From Candidatus Pantoea formicae (GTDB lineage: Bacteria > Pseudomonadota > Gammaproteobacteria > Enterobacterales > Enterobacteriaceae): 64,000 nt of DNA. The stretch is taken from assembly GCF_011752625.1 (NCBI RefSeq), contig NZ_VWXD01000004.1, forward strand, positions 186,001 to 250,000, in the 5' to 3' direction. Within the stretch, counting starts at the first letter, position 1. Each line of letters begins with the position of its first letter. The notes under the pieces are model-generated. The model did not search any database, had not been told where the DNA came from, and saw only the letters and a list, made by a program, of their open reading frames with translations. Positions 37,955-45,816 of this stretch are shown one piece after another. Made by a program: the position numbers and the translations under genes.

Positions 37955-38607
37955 AAAAAGGCGCCGATTGGCGTAATGCCAGTCAGTTAAGGTCCTGTTC
38001 GGCTAAGGCCGCTATTTTGTTAAAATGGCGGCCTTTTCTTATACGCGGGTGGGCATGTTGGTGAGGGCCACAGCACCTCTGCTGCTGCCGGGCCGTCCTC
38101 GCGCCGCTTCGCGGTGCCTTCGGCTGCAACGTCGCGCCGGCCGGAACGTTCGGGTACGGCCGTCCTGGCCTACCCGAACTGCCTGTCGCATCCCTGCGAC
38201 TGGCTCCTGGCACAACGTCTCTGCCTCAGCGCTGCGAATAGCCCTTGCAGCAGCAGAGGCGCTGTGGCCTCAGACAATGTGCCCTTTGTGGCAGTAAAAG
38301 CGCTATCGCCTGAGCCATCGTGCCCTTTCAAACAGCGTACACGGATGTTAGCAAGCAGGCTGGTGCCGCTCTGGGGATGGCATTTCGCAGCGCTGAACGG
38401 AATGAGGAAGCCAGGAGAGCCAGCATGGATGCTGGCGAAAGGTGCAGCCGGGACAGGGAAAGTCCCGTCTGCGCCGGTCCGTCAGGCGGACGAGTGAAGT
38501 GAAGGTACCGCGTCAGCGGCGCGAGGACAACCAGCCCCAGAGCGGCACCAGACTGCGTTATCATCAGATGCTTAACTGACAAGCATTGCGCCGATCGGCG
38601 CCTTTTT
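37955..38607. other. Structured gene-free element with 37-bp terminal inverted repeats (candidate large ncRNA or non-autonomous mobile element)
   Basis: This fills the ettA-nadR gap. Ends 37955-37991 and 38571-38607 are inverted copies matching at 33 of 37 bases, each containing a GGCGCCGAT-GGCG palindrome; the outer edges carry A/T runs, so each end can act as an outward terminator. Inside are two long-range stems: 38066-38088 with 38247-38269 (22 of 23 paired), and 38360-38376 with 38535-38551 (17 of 17, extended by 38355-38358 with 38553-38556). Each encloses several tight hairpins: 38148-38179, 38185-38200 and 38101-38117 in the first; 38419-38436, 38450-38466 and 38478-38492 in the second. 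Open frames occur on both strands without protein-like content. No known RNA family is recognised. Confidence 0.75.
38005..38037 (+). terminator. Strong hairpin terminator at the left of the structured element
   Basis: GGCCGC and GCGGCC arms joined by ATTTT / AAAAT pairing, flanked by AA and TTTTCTT. It would stop ettA transcripts entering the element, so any plus-strand RNA from the element must start after it. Confidence 0.75.
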
Positions 38608-38619
38608 TATCGCTGGTGC

Positions 38620-39846
38620 TTAAGCGCCCAACATCTCTTTCACTAACTCAACGCAGCGCAGGAAGCGCGTATCGTAGTCATCCTCTTTCACATGAACGAA
38701 CTCAATGTTGTTTTCACGCAGCATGGTCACCAGCATTGACTGAAACTCGCGGCGATCCATAGAACTGCCCAGGCTGCGCAAGCCGTCTGCCACCCACGGC
38801 ACATTATTCTCCAGCAAGATCACCAGATCGAAACGGTACTCATCGATCAGCGCCTGCACAAACGGGTGCTCGCGTCCCTCATACTTGAGGCAAAACGCCT
38901 GCGTGGTGACAAAATCGGTATCGATAAAGGCCACTTTGCTGGCGTATTTCACTGCGAAATCAATGTACTGCGCCTGACCCAGCGCGATCTTATCGTAGTC
39001 AGAATACTGCAACGCCATCTCATCGCCACCGAGGTGCGAGAAGACATAATCGCGACCGTATTCCCACGCACTGGTGGTGTTAAAGATGTTCGCCAACTTG
39101 TTCACCAGCGTGGATTTGCCGCTTGATTCCCCCCCGAGGATTGCCACAGTACGCACAAAGAACGGCTTCACTTCGGTAGGAATGTATTCCCAGTAACGGA
39201 ACGGATCCTGGCGAATCTGCCCACCGCTGATGTTCATAAAGGATCGGTTGGGATCGATCACCACCGTCGAGATGCCGAGGTGCTGTTGGTACATCGCCGC
39301 ATCCGGCTCTTCACTGGTGTAAATGCAATCAGGCTCAATGCCCTGCTCGGAGAGGAATTTCTTTACCCCTTCGCTCCACACATCCCAGCCGTGTGGATAA
39401 GGTTCGATCCCCTCTTCATCAAACGAGTGGATGCGGATGTTCTTCTGGTACTTGAAGGTCTGTAACAACCAGCGCAGGCGATCGCTGACGGTCGGCTGCT
39501 GCGACATGGCACTGTTTTCAAACAGCTCGCGATCGCGCGGATCGTCATGGCCCATGATGATGTGCAGCTCATCCACCTGGCTGCAGGCGCGCTGTATCAG
39601 ATAGATGTGGCCGGTGTGCAGCGGGTAGAATTTACCGAATACCACGCCAACGGTTTTGTCACGGCGGGGGAATTCCAGCCCAAGAAATCGGTGCAGTGCT
39701 TCCAGCTTTTGCGCGCTGGGGCTTTTGATTTTGGCATTCAGCAACTGGCTCAAGTAGCCTTTGGTCATCCCGCTGGCATCTGCAACCTGCTGCAGCGTAT
39801 GGCCCTGCTGGCGTATGGCGGTTTTCAGGTAGTCGAACGATGACAT
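38620..39846 (-). CDS. nadR: NadR: NMN adenylyltransferase / ribosylnicotinamide kinase / NAD regulator
   Basis: A 408-residue trifunctional protein. The N-terminal helix-turn-helix (1-60, GHTLQQVADASGMTKGYLSQ) represses NAD synthesis genes. The central nucleotidyltransferase (about 62-225) has GVVFGKFYPLHTGHIYLIQR. The C-terminal kinase (about 230-405) has the P-loop AILGGESSGKSTLVNKLANI. Start and length match E. coli NadR. No obvious terminator follows on the minus strand before the structured element. Confidence 0.97.
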   Translation of the reverse strand: MSSFDYLKTAIRQQGHTLQQVADASGMTKGYLSQLLNAKIKSPSAQKLEALHRFLGLEFPRRDKTVGVVFGKFYPLHTGHIYLIQRACSQVDELHIIMGHDDPRDRELFENSAMSQQPTVSDRLRWLLQTFKYQKNIRIHSFDEEGIEPYPHGWDVWSEGVKKFLSEQGIEPDCIYTSEEPDAAMYQQHLGISTVVIDPNRSFMNISGGQIRQDPFRYWEYIPTEVKPFFVRTVAILGGESSGKSTLVNKLANIFNTTSAWEYGRDYVFSHLGGDEMALQYSDYDKIALGQAQYIDFAVKYASKVAFIDTDFVTTQAFCLKYEGREHPFVQALIDEYRFDLVILLENNVPWVADGLRSLGSSMDRREFQSMLVTMLRENNIEFVHVKEDDYDTRFLRCVELVKEMLGA

Positions 39847-39948
39847 TTGGTGCCTCCTGCATGGGAAATAATGGGATGGGGTATGCGCTGGCCCTCACCC
39901 CGGCCCTCTCCAGTTTACGTGAGAGGGAAAAGTCTGTGCGGTACGTTT

Positions 39949-40016
39949 ATCAAGATGCGCATGAATGCGCACCCTACGTTGACGATAAATTGTAGGGGCG
40001 GCATTTATGCCGCCCT
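39949..40016. repeat. REP-like palindromes between nadR and radA
   Basis: A palindrome around GATGCGCATGAATGCGCACC and a second one, GGGCGGCATTTATGCCGCCC, flank CCTACG and TTGTAGG. They share the GTAGGG and GCGCATTCATGCGC vocabulary of the 13302-13415 cluster. A related fragment is at 28853-28866. Confidence 0.65.
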
Positions 40017-40023
40017 GGCGAAA

Positions 40024-41406
40024 TTACAGCTCGTCCAATATCGCCAGCGCATCCGCCAGCTTCTTAGCGCTGTACACTTTCATGCCGTCGATGGCCTTTT
40101 TCGGTGCATTGCCCGCCGGCACAATCGCGCGCTTGAAACCATGCTTGGCGGCTTCGGAAATTCGCTCCTGTCCGCTTGGCACCGGACGAATTTCACCGGC
40201 CAGCCCCACTTCACCGAAGATCACTAAATCCTGCGGCAGTGGACGGTCACGCAAGCTCGATACCATCGCCAGCAGCAGCGCGAGGTCAGCACTGGTTTCG
40301 GTGACTTTCACACCACCAACCACATTGACGAACACATCCTGATCCGCCATTTGTAAACCGCCGTGCCGGTGCAGCACCGCCAGCAAAATCGCCAGACGGT
40401 TTTGCTCAAGGCCGACCGCGACACGACGCGGGTTGCCCATCATCGAGTGATCTACCAGCGCCTGAATCTCCACCAGCAGCGGACGCGAACCTTCCCACAC
40501 CACCATCACCGAACTGCCAGAGGTGACTTCATCGCCGCGTGACAGAAAAATAGCTGACGGGTTGCTGATTTCACGCATGCCCTGCTCGGTCATGGCGAAC
40601 ACGCCCAATTCATTCACCGCACCGAAGCGGTTTTTATGGCTGCGAAGCGTGCGGAAACGGGAATCGGCATCGCCATCCAGCATCACCGAACAGTCGATGC
40701 AGTGCTCCAGTACTTTGGGCCCCGCCAGTGAACCGTCTTTGGTCACGTGGCCTACCATCACAATCGCCACGCCGCGCGTTTTAGCGAAGCGAGTAAGGTA
40801 AGCGGCGGTTTCACGTACCTGCGCAACACTACCGGGCGAAGACTGGATATCCGCCATGTGCATCACCTGGATGGAGTCGATAACCATCAGTTTCGGCTGT
40901 TCCTGCTCGGCGATCAGACAGATCTGCTCGATGCTGGTTTCCGACAACATGTTCAGGTTTTCGGTGGGTAATCCCAGACGATGAGCGCGCATCGCGACCT
41001 GTTGCAGTGACTCTTCACCGGTGACATACAAGGTTTTCATCCCTTCGGACAGCTTGCACATCACCTGCAACAGCAGTGTCGATTTACCGGCTCCCGGATT
41101 ACCACCGATCAAAATCGCACTGCCTGGCACTACACCGCCGCCCAGCACGCGATCGAACTCTTTGAAGCTGGTGGAGAAACGCGGCACGGCTTCGAGGCTG
41201 ATCTCTGACAGCTTCTGCACCCGGCTGGGTCCAGCGCTCCCGGCATAGCCACTCAGACGCTCGTTACGCGCTGCCGCAGGCGAGGCGGCAATACGCACCT
41301 CGGTGATGGTGTTCCACGCGTTGCAGGCGCTGCACTGCCCCTGCCAGCGTGGATAGTCTGCGCCGCACTCGTTACAAACGAAGGCGCGTTTTGCCGCTTT
41401 GGCCAA
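40024..41406 (-). CDS. radA: DNA repair protein RadA (Sms)
   Basis: A 460-residue RecA-like protein. The N-terminal C4 zinc finger FVCNECGADYPRWQGQCSAC is complete, Walker A is GGNPGAGKSTLL, the RadA-specific KNRFG motif is in RSHKNRFGAVNELG, and the C-terminal third is the Lon-protease-like domain. It drives branch migration of recombination intermediates. It ends the serB-radA unit and is followed by nadR across a repeat. Confidence 0.97.
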   Translation of the reverse strand: MAKAAKRAFVCNECGADYPRWQGQCSACNAWNTITEVRIAASPAAARNERLSGYAGSAGPSRVQKLSEISLEAVPRFSTSFKEFDRVLGGGVVPGSAILIGGNPGAGKSTLLLQVMCKLSEGMKTLYVTGEESLQQVAMRAHRLGLPTENLNMLSETSIEQICLIAEQEQPKLMVIDSIQVMHMADIQSSPGSVAQVRETAAYLTRFAKTRGVAIVMVGHVTKDGSLAGPKVLEHCIDCSVMLDGDADSRFRTLRSHKNRFGAVNELGVFAMTEQGMREISNPSAIFLSRGDEVTSGSSVMVVWEGSRPLLVEIQALVDHSMMGNPRRVAVGLEQNRLAILLAVLHRHGGLQMADQDVFVNVVGGVKVTETSADLALLLAMVSSLRDRPLPQDLVIFGEVGLAGEIRPVPSGQERISEAAKHGFKRAIVPAGNAPKKAIDGMKVYSAKKLADALAILDEL

Positions 41407-41419
41407 ATCAAATCCTCAG

Positions 41420-42397
41420 TTAACGCTCTTCGTGAATCAGGCTGCCGGTCAGGATGCAGAACACCCCCATCAGATCGGCATGGCGGATGATGATCGACGC
41501 CTGCTCATTCACTTTTGGTTTAGCATGGTACGCAATCCCTAGCCCCGCCGCTTTGATCATCGGCAGATCGTTAGCACCGTCGCCAATCGCCACGGTCTGT
41601 TCTGGCGCGATTTCATAACGCTCGGCGAGATTTTTCAGGGTATCGGCTTTAAATTGCGCATCGACAATCTGCCCCACCACTTCGCCAGTCAGCTTGCCAT
41701 CACGCATTTCCAGTTCATTGGCCACCGCTGCCGTCAGATGCAGCGTCTGGCGCAGATAGTCGGCATAGTAGGTAAATCCACCGGAGGCAATTGCCACCTG
41801 CCAGCCCAGCGCCTGCAGTTTTTGCACCAGCGTGGTCAGGCCCGGCATCAGCGGCAGGGTATCACGCACCTGCTTGAGGATATTGGCGTCGGCACCCGCC
41901 AGTTTCGCCACGCGTTCACGCAGGCTGGCTTTGAAATCCAGTTCGCCACGCATCGCGCGTTCGGTCACTTCAGACACCTGATCACCGCAGCCCGCCAGTT
42001 TGGCAATCTCGTCAATGCATTCGATCTCGATCGCGGTGGAATCCATATCCATCACTAACAAGCCTGGGGTTTTCAGGTGCGGGATCTTGCCGAGCGGCGC
42101 GACATCAAAACCGGCGTCATGCGCCAGCTTAGCAGCACGCGGCGTCAGCGAGCCGGCCAGACGAACCACTTGATACTCATCGACATTCCAGGCGCTGACG
42201 ATCACCATCGCCGCCCCCAACTGATGCTGGTAGTCGGTCAGTTTTTGTTTATCGAGTCCACGCCCATACAGCAACCAGCCAGTTCGACCGGCACGGTAAT
42301 CCAGCGGCATCACTTCATCACCGCTGAGGGAAAGGGGTAGACCCGGCCAAAGTGAAACATCGGCGGGCAGATCGCACCAGGTAAGACGATTTGGCAT
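41420..42397 (-). CDS. serB: Phosphoserine phosphatase
   Basis: A 325-residue HAD-family phosphatase. ATG 42397 (MPNRLTWCDLPADVSLWPGL), preceded by AGGAGC, matches E. coli; an in-frame start at 42430 adds 11 unsupported residues. Motif I is LLVMDMDSTAIEIECIDE with the catalytic DxDST, motif II is IASGGFTYYADYL, and motif III GDGANDLPMIKAAGLG. It makes serine from phosphoserine, the last step of the pathway. It is divergent from ytjB and 13 bases before radA. Confidence 0.97.
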   Translation of the reverse strand: MPNRLTWCDLPADVSLWPGLPLSLSGDEVMPLDYRAGRTGWLLYGRGLDKQKLTDYQHQLGAAMVIVSAWNVDEYQVVRLAGSLTPRAAKLAHDAGFDVAPLGKIPHLKTPGLLVMDMDSTAIEIECIDEIAKLAGCGDQVSEVTERAMRGELDFKASLRERVAKLAGADANILKQVRDTLPLMPGLTTLVQKLQALGWQVAIASGGFTYYADYLRQTLHLTAAVANELEMRDGKLTGEVVGQIVDAQFKADTLKNLAERYEIAPEQTVAIGDGANDLPMIKAAGLGIAYHAKPKVNEQASIIIRHADLMGVFCILTGSLIHEER

Positions 42398-42504
42398 TAC
42401 AGCTCCTGTAGGGACAACAAAACCACGCAAGAGGCTACCTTGTCTGCGCGGGTTCTGGCAACATAATTGCCAGCCTTTCTGCTGTTACGTCACACGGGTT
42501 TCTG

Positions 42505-43182
42505 ATGGTTAAAACCGCACTGAAATTTCGCCTGCATCGCACGGTGATTGTTCTTATCTCGCTGGCCCTGTTAGTGGTGCTGATGCAAGGAGCATCCTGG
42601 TTCAGTCTCGGCCATCAAATGGCACGCTCTGAACAGGTGGAAGAACTGGCACACACGCTGACGCGTCAGGTAGCGTTTAGCCTGAAACCGCTGATGGACA
42701 ACAGCGACGACAACCGTTCGCAAATCGAAGCCATCCTTAATCAGATGACCGATAACAGCCGCATTCTGGATGCCTCAGTCTATGCCGACGACGGCAGTCT
42801 GGTGGCACACAGCGGTGAAAGCATTAATGTGCGCGATCGCCTGGCGCTGGATGGTAAACGCGCTGGCAGCTATTTTAACCACCAAATCGTGCAGCCGCTG
42901 GAAGGCAAAGAGGGACCGCAAGGTTTCTTGCGCGTGACGCTGGATACCCACGTGCTGGTCACCGAATCACGTCAGGTGGACAACACCACCAACATTCTGC
43001 GTTTGATGATGCTGCTGGCGCTGGCGATTGGCATCATCCTCACCCGTACCCTGCTGCGCGACCGTCGCACCCGCTGGCAGCAATCGCCGTTCCTGCTCAC
43101 CGCCAGCCGCGCGGTGAAAGAAGATAAGGAACGAGAGGAAGAAGAAACGGCAGTCACCTCAGAGGATGAAAAAAGCCGTTAA
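42505..43182 (+). CDS. ytjB: YtjB (Smp), inner-membrane protein of unknown function
   Basis: A 225-residue protein with an N-terminal membrane helix (about 12-33), a periplasmic domain, a second helix (about 163-182, MMLLALAIGIILTRTLLRDR), and an acidic cytoplasmic tail rich in Glu and Lys. It matches the E. coli Smp/YtjB family in sequence and in its place opposite serB. No function is established. Its last three bases overlap the convergent yjjJ stop codon. A diverged second copy of its 3' end lies at 45488-45663. Confidence 0.92.
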   Translation: MVKTALKFRLHRTVIVLISLALLVVLMQGASWFSLGHQMARSEQVEELAHTLTRQVAFSLKPLMDNSDDNRSQIEAILNQMTDNSRILDASVYADDGSLVAHSGESINVRDRLALDGKRAGSYFNHQIVQPLEGKEGPQGFLRVTLDTHVLVTESRQVDNTTNILRLMMLLALAIGIILTRTLLRDRRTRWQQSPFLLTASRAVKEDKEREEEETAVTSEDEKSR

Positions 43183-44501
43183 GCCATTTTGCGGATGACC
43201 TCATCTAGCGTATCCAGCTGCTGCAATGCTTGCGTGGCGATACGCTGGAAGTTGGCACTAAACATTTTGTCATCTGCAATCGCCTGCCAGTATATTTTCG
43301 CCATTCCACAAGCTGTTCGCCATACTTCACCCGGTAATGACAAATCTAACGTCAATACCAGCTCATCACGCATATGCCCCTGCGAGTTAGGTGCCAGTGC
43401 CATTGGCAGCATGTCGTAGGCAGGTGTCAGGCTGAATTTCTCCCGGTCGGTGAAGAAAGACAAATTCCCTGCATGCATATCACTATTGCCAATCAAACGA
43501 CCAAATGCCCATTGCAAGGTGCCACGCTGCAGGGTGACATCATCAATGCGCTGCTGGTGGTGCAGTACACGCAGCGCAGCAGGCCAGTGTTGTTGATGGC
43601 CGACAAATTCTGCACTGATGGCCTCAAGTGAACTCATCTCTCGTCGGCCACGTTCACCGATGCGATCAAAACGCTGCACTTCGAGAAATAGCTGCTCTTC
43701 ACCTGCAATGAGTTGGCTTTGCGCCGCCGTCACGCCTGCGGCCTGAAGATGCTGCAATGCCAGATGTTCCGCACGGAGCAAATCACGCCAGCGCTTTGCA
43801 TTCTCACTGTGACGCGCCTCAGTGAATTTTACCAAGCAGTGACGATCGCCATTAGATGTCGCGGCATAACAGAGAAATTTAGGTTGCTCGCCACCCGCTG
43901 ATGACCCTGCCTCATCGCCACTTAGCGCATGCAGTGCCCTCTGAGGATAAGTTGACGCTTTCTCTTCTTCGCTGATAGCGAGCGGTGCTTCCTGCTCTAA
44001 CCAACGCTGATAGGTGCGCTCACCGATGATGAATGCACCCGGCATGTCGACGCCACCGCTTGCCAGCGCCATTAAACACTGATCGTCACTCCACAGGCGA
44101 ATGTCGTCATTTAATCCCAATGGATGGGCATTCTCTCTGCCCCACTGACGACCAATAAAGCCTTGCGGGCGCAGATCCTGTAAAAACCACGGCAATCCTT
44201 CGTAAAAGTGGCCTCGCCCCTGTTCATCGTTATGCAGGCAACTGCCCTGCGGCCAGGTGGGTAACAAAGCGCCAGCGGACTGCGCCTGGCCTTGTGCAGA
44301 AATGCGATACAGTGGGAAGCGGTCTTCGCCGCGAATCGGACGGAGCAAGGCATAACGCGTTGCGCGGGCTCTGCCCCATTTCACTATTTGGGGCTGCTGT
44401 CGTAACTGCCGCGACAACGTCGCCTGACTGGTGCCAGAGCGTTGCAGTAAATCGGCTGCACTTAGCGGTCCCGCCAGCAGCAAACTTTGCAAATCGGCCA
44501 T
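43179..44501 (-). CDS. yjjJ: YjjJ, HipA-like kinase-fold protein
   Basis: A 440-residue HipA-family protein. The N-terminal winged helix (about 1-50, LSAADLLQRSGTSQATLSRQ) precedes a kinase-fold domain with a catalytic-loop motif LIGNSDMHAGNLSFFTDRE and a metal-binding Asp in LTPAYDMLPMALAP. In E. coli YjjJ is described as a HipA-like toxin without an adjacent HipB; here too no antitoxin gene is next to it. The gene is intact and in the order ytjB-yjjJ-yjjG. Confidence 0.9.
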   Translation of the reverse strand: MADLQSLLLAGPLSAADLLQRSGTSQATLSRQLRQQPQIVKWGRARATRYALLRPIRGEDRFPLYRISAQGQAQSAGALLPTWPQGSCLHNDEQGRGHFYEGLPWFLQDLRPQGFIGRQWGRENAHPLGLNDDIRLWSDDQCLMALASGGVDMPGAFIIGERTYQRWLEQEAPLAISEEEKASTYPQRALHALSGDEAGSSAGGEQPKFLCYAATSNGDRHCLVKFTEARHSENAKRWRDLLRAEHLALQHLQAAGVTAAQSQLIAGEEQLFLEVQRFDRIGERGRREMSSLEAISAEFVGHQQHWPAALRVLHHQQRIDDVTLQRGTLQWAFGRLIGNSDMHAGNLSFFTDREKFSLTPAYDMLPMALAPNSQGHMRDELVLTLDLSLPGEVWRTACGMAKIYWQAIADDKMFSANFQRIATQALQQLDTLDEVIRKMA

Positions 44502-44570
44502 TGTCGTTCACCCTATCAGCGTCTGATGAATAGATTCGTGAATAGATTTATGCATAGATTTTATCATAAA

Positions 44571-44592
44571 AAAAGCCCGCACAGCGGGCTTC
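44571..44592 (-). terminator. Terminator between yjjG remnant and yjjJ
   Basis: AAGCCCGC / GCGGGCTT with a 3-base loop, followed on the minus strand by seven T. It is the native terminator of the yjjG transcript and is retained although yjjG is broken. Confidence 0.85.
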
Positions 44593-44629
44593 TTAGAATC
44601 ATCACAACCTTTATCGTGAATAGATACTT

Positions 44630-44977
44630 TTAACGTTGTGTCAGCAACGCTTGCAGCTCAGTCAGCGTCTTCAGCTGCTAGGTCGGTTTGATATGTTCTG
44701 GCAAAGGACGCGTGCCGTGATCGATCCAGCAGGTTTTCACCCCCGCATTTATGCCGCCCAGAATGTCAGATTCAGGCGTATCACCGACCATCAACACCCG
44801 GCTGCGATCCGGGTTACCAAGCAATGCCAGCGTGTGGTCGAAAATCGCCACATCCGGCTTCGGTACGCCAATCTGCTCAGAAATCAGCAGCTCATCATAA
44901 TAGAAATAATGTTCTGTCCAGTCGTAGTTCTTAACTAGATCGCATAAGGTTAAAAATTCAAATAACTTCACCATCAA
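44630..44977 (-). pseudogene. yjjG: yjjG 3' remnant (nucleotide 5'-phosphatase), truncated and with an internal stop
   Basis: From about 44893 leftward the translation reads [20 protein letters not shown] and then [20 protein letters not shown], the C-terminal HAD motifs of YjjG. The N-terminal half is missing. A TAG at 44678 replaces the Trp found in E. coli (PTW), after which the frame continues with ETD-like tail sequence to TAA at 44630. The first 28 codons of the present frame are foreign and contain LVKNYDW, which resembles SLIKNYDW in the orphan immunity gene at 50210-50506. This marks one edge of the T6SS island. Confidence 0.85.
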
Positions 44978-45319
44978 ACAATCCTATTAAATAGGATTCA
45001 TAACGAACTGGTTGGATTTCATTATAGGTGAAAACAGCAAAAATATTGTGCAATTCATTTGAGCACGAATTTCTTGATAGCCTTATTGGACTTTTCTTAT
45101 ATTGAAACTCTTGAATTTCACCCTCAACGCATTTCACACCATGAATTTTGGTTGCCAATTTATTTTATCTTCTTCAATATTATTAAAGTCTAACGAATTA
45201 TATAATCCAAAATGAACGACACCATCACAGAAAGGACATTGAGTTTCAAAACCATTACTCAAAAATTCATCCTCTAAACCATCATGAATTAATATACTTA
45301 CTATTTGATAATTAACCAT
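44958..45319 (-). pseudogene. Frameshifted small cargo-island gene, probable immunity relic
   Basis: Two overlapping frames appear to be halves of one protein of about 120 residues. The first (45319-45134) starts MVNYQIVSILIHDGLEDEFL and has a TQCPFCDGVVHF CxxC motif. The second continues as TKIHGVKCVEGEIQEF to [10 protein letters not shown]. The shift lies near 45146. The sequence is AT-rich. The family is not recognised; an immunity role is inferred only from context. Confidence 0.5.
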
Positions 45320-45487
45320 TATAATATACTTCCCGAAAAATATCGCACGATTTAATGGCTTAACGATCCCATAGCTTCTGTAATGTTTATTGAATTTAGG
45401 CCATTAATAACCTACCTTCAAAAGAAGATACTGCAGGGGAGATAAAGGTCCTACAGTCATGGAAGCCTGTCTATTTAGTCCAAAACC

Positions 45488-45663
45488 ATGATGCTGCTGG
45501 CGCTGGTGATTGGCATCATCCTGACCCGCACCCTGCTTCGCGACCGCCGCACCCGCTGGCAACAATCGCCGTTCCTGCTAACGGCGAGCCGGGCGGTGAA
45601 AGAAGATAAAGAGGAAGAAGAGGCGGCGACGGTGGATAACGAGCAGAAACCTTAAGCCATTTT
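45488..45663 (+). pseudogene. Second, diverged copy of the ytjB 3' end
   Basis: This matches 43006-43190 and includes the second membrane helix and tail of YtjB (MMLLALVIGIILTRTLLRDR ... TASRAVKEDKEEEEAATVDN) up to the stop codon at 45655, plus about eight bases of the adjacent yjjJ 3' end. The copies share most codons in the helix but differ in third positions and in the acidic tail, so this is an allele from a relative, not a recent duplication. Confidence 0.88.
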
Positions 45664-45816
45664 GGTTCACGTCTTATCTCGTTCGTCACACTAAGGTAAG
45701 TCCTACACGACGAGGTGTCGGAAGTTTTGGTAACTGCTCATCAGTGGTTATTAGCTGCCAGGAATGTTTCGCCAACGTGCTGGCAGCGCGCAATTTGGGA
45801 GTAATCTCCGAAATTG

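Noticed and set aside
38328..38582. 84-codon minus-strand frame inside the structured element
   Set aside because: It spans both arms of a 17-bp stem and several hairpins, and other frames on both strands are equally open; low-complexity Ala/Leu/Arg content fits chance in GC-rich structured DNA.
37955..38607. Retron or group II intron
   Set aside because: No reverse transcriptase in or near the element and no recognisable domain V or msr/msd motif.
43179..44501. yjjJ as half of a HipBA-type toxin-antitoxin pair
   Set aside because: No HipB-like gene is adjacent; the helix-turn-helix is within YjjJ itself and the gene is a normal core resident.
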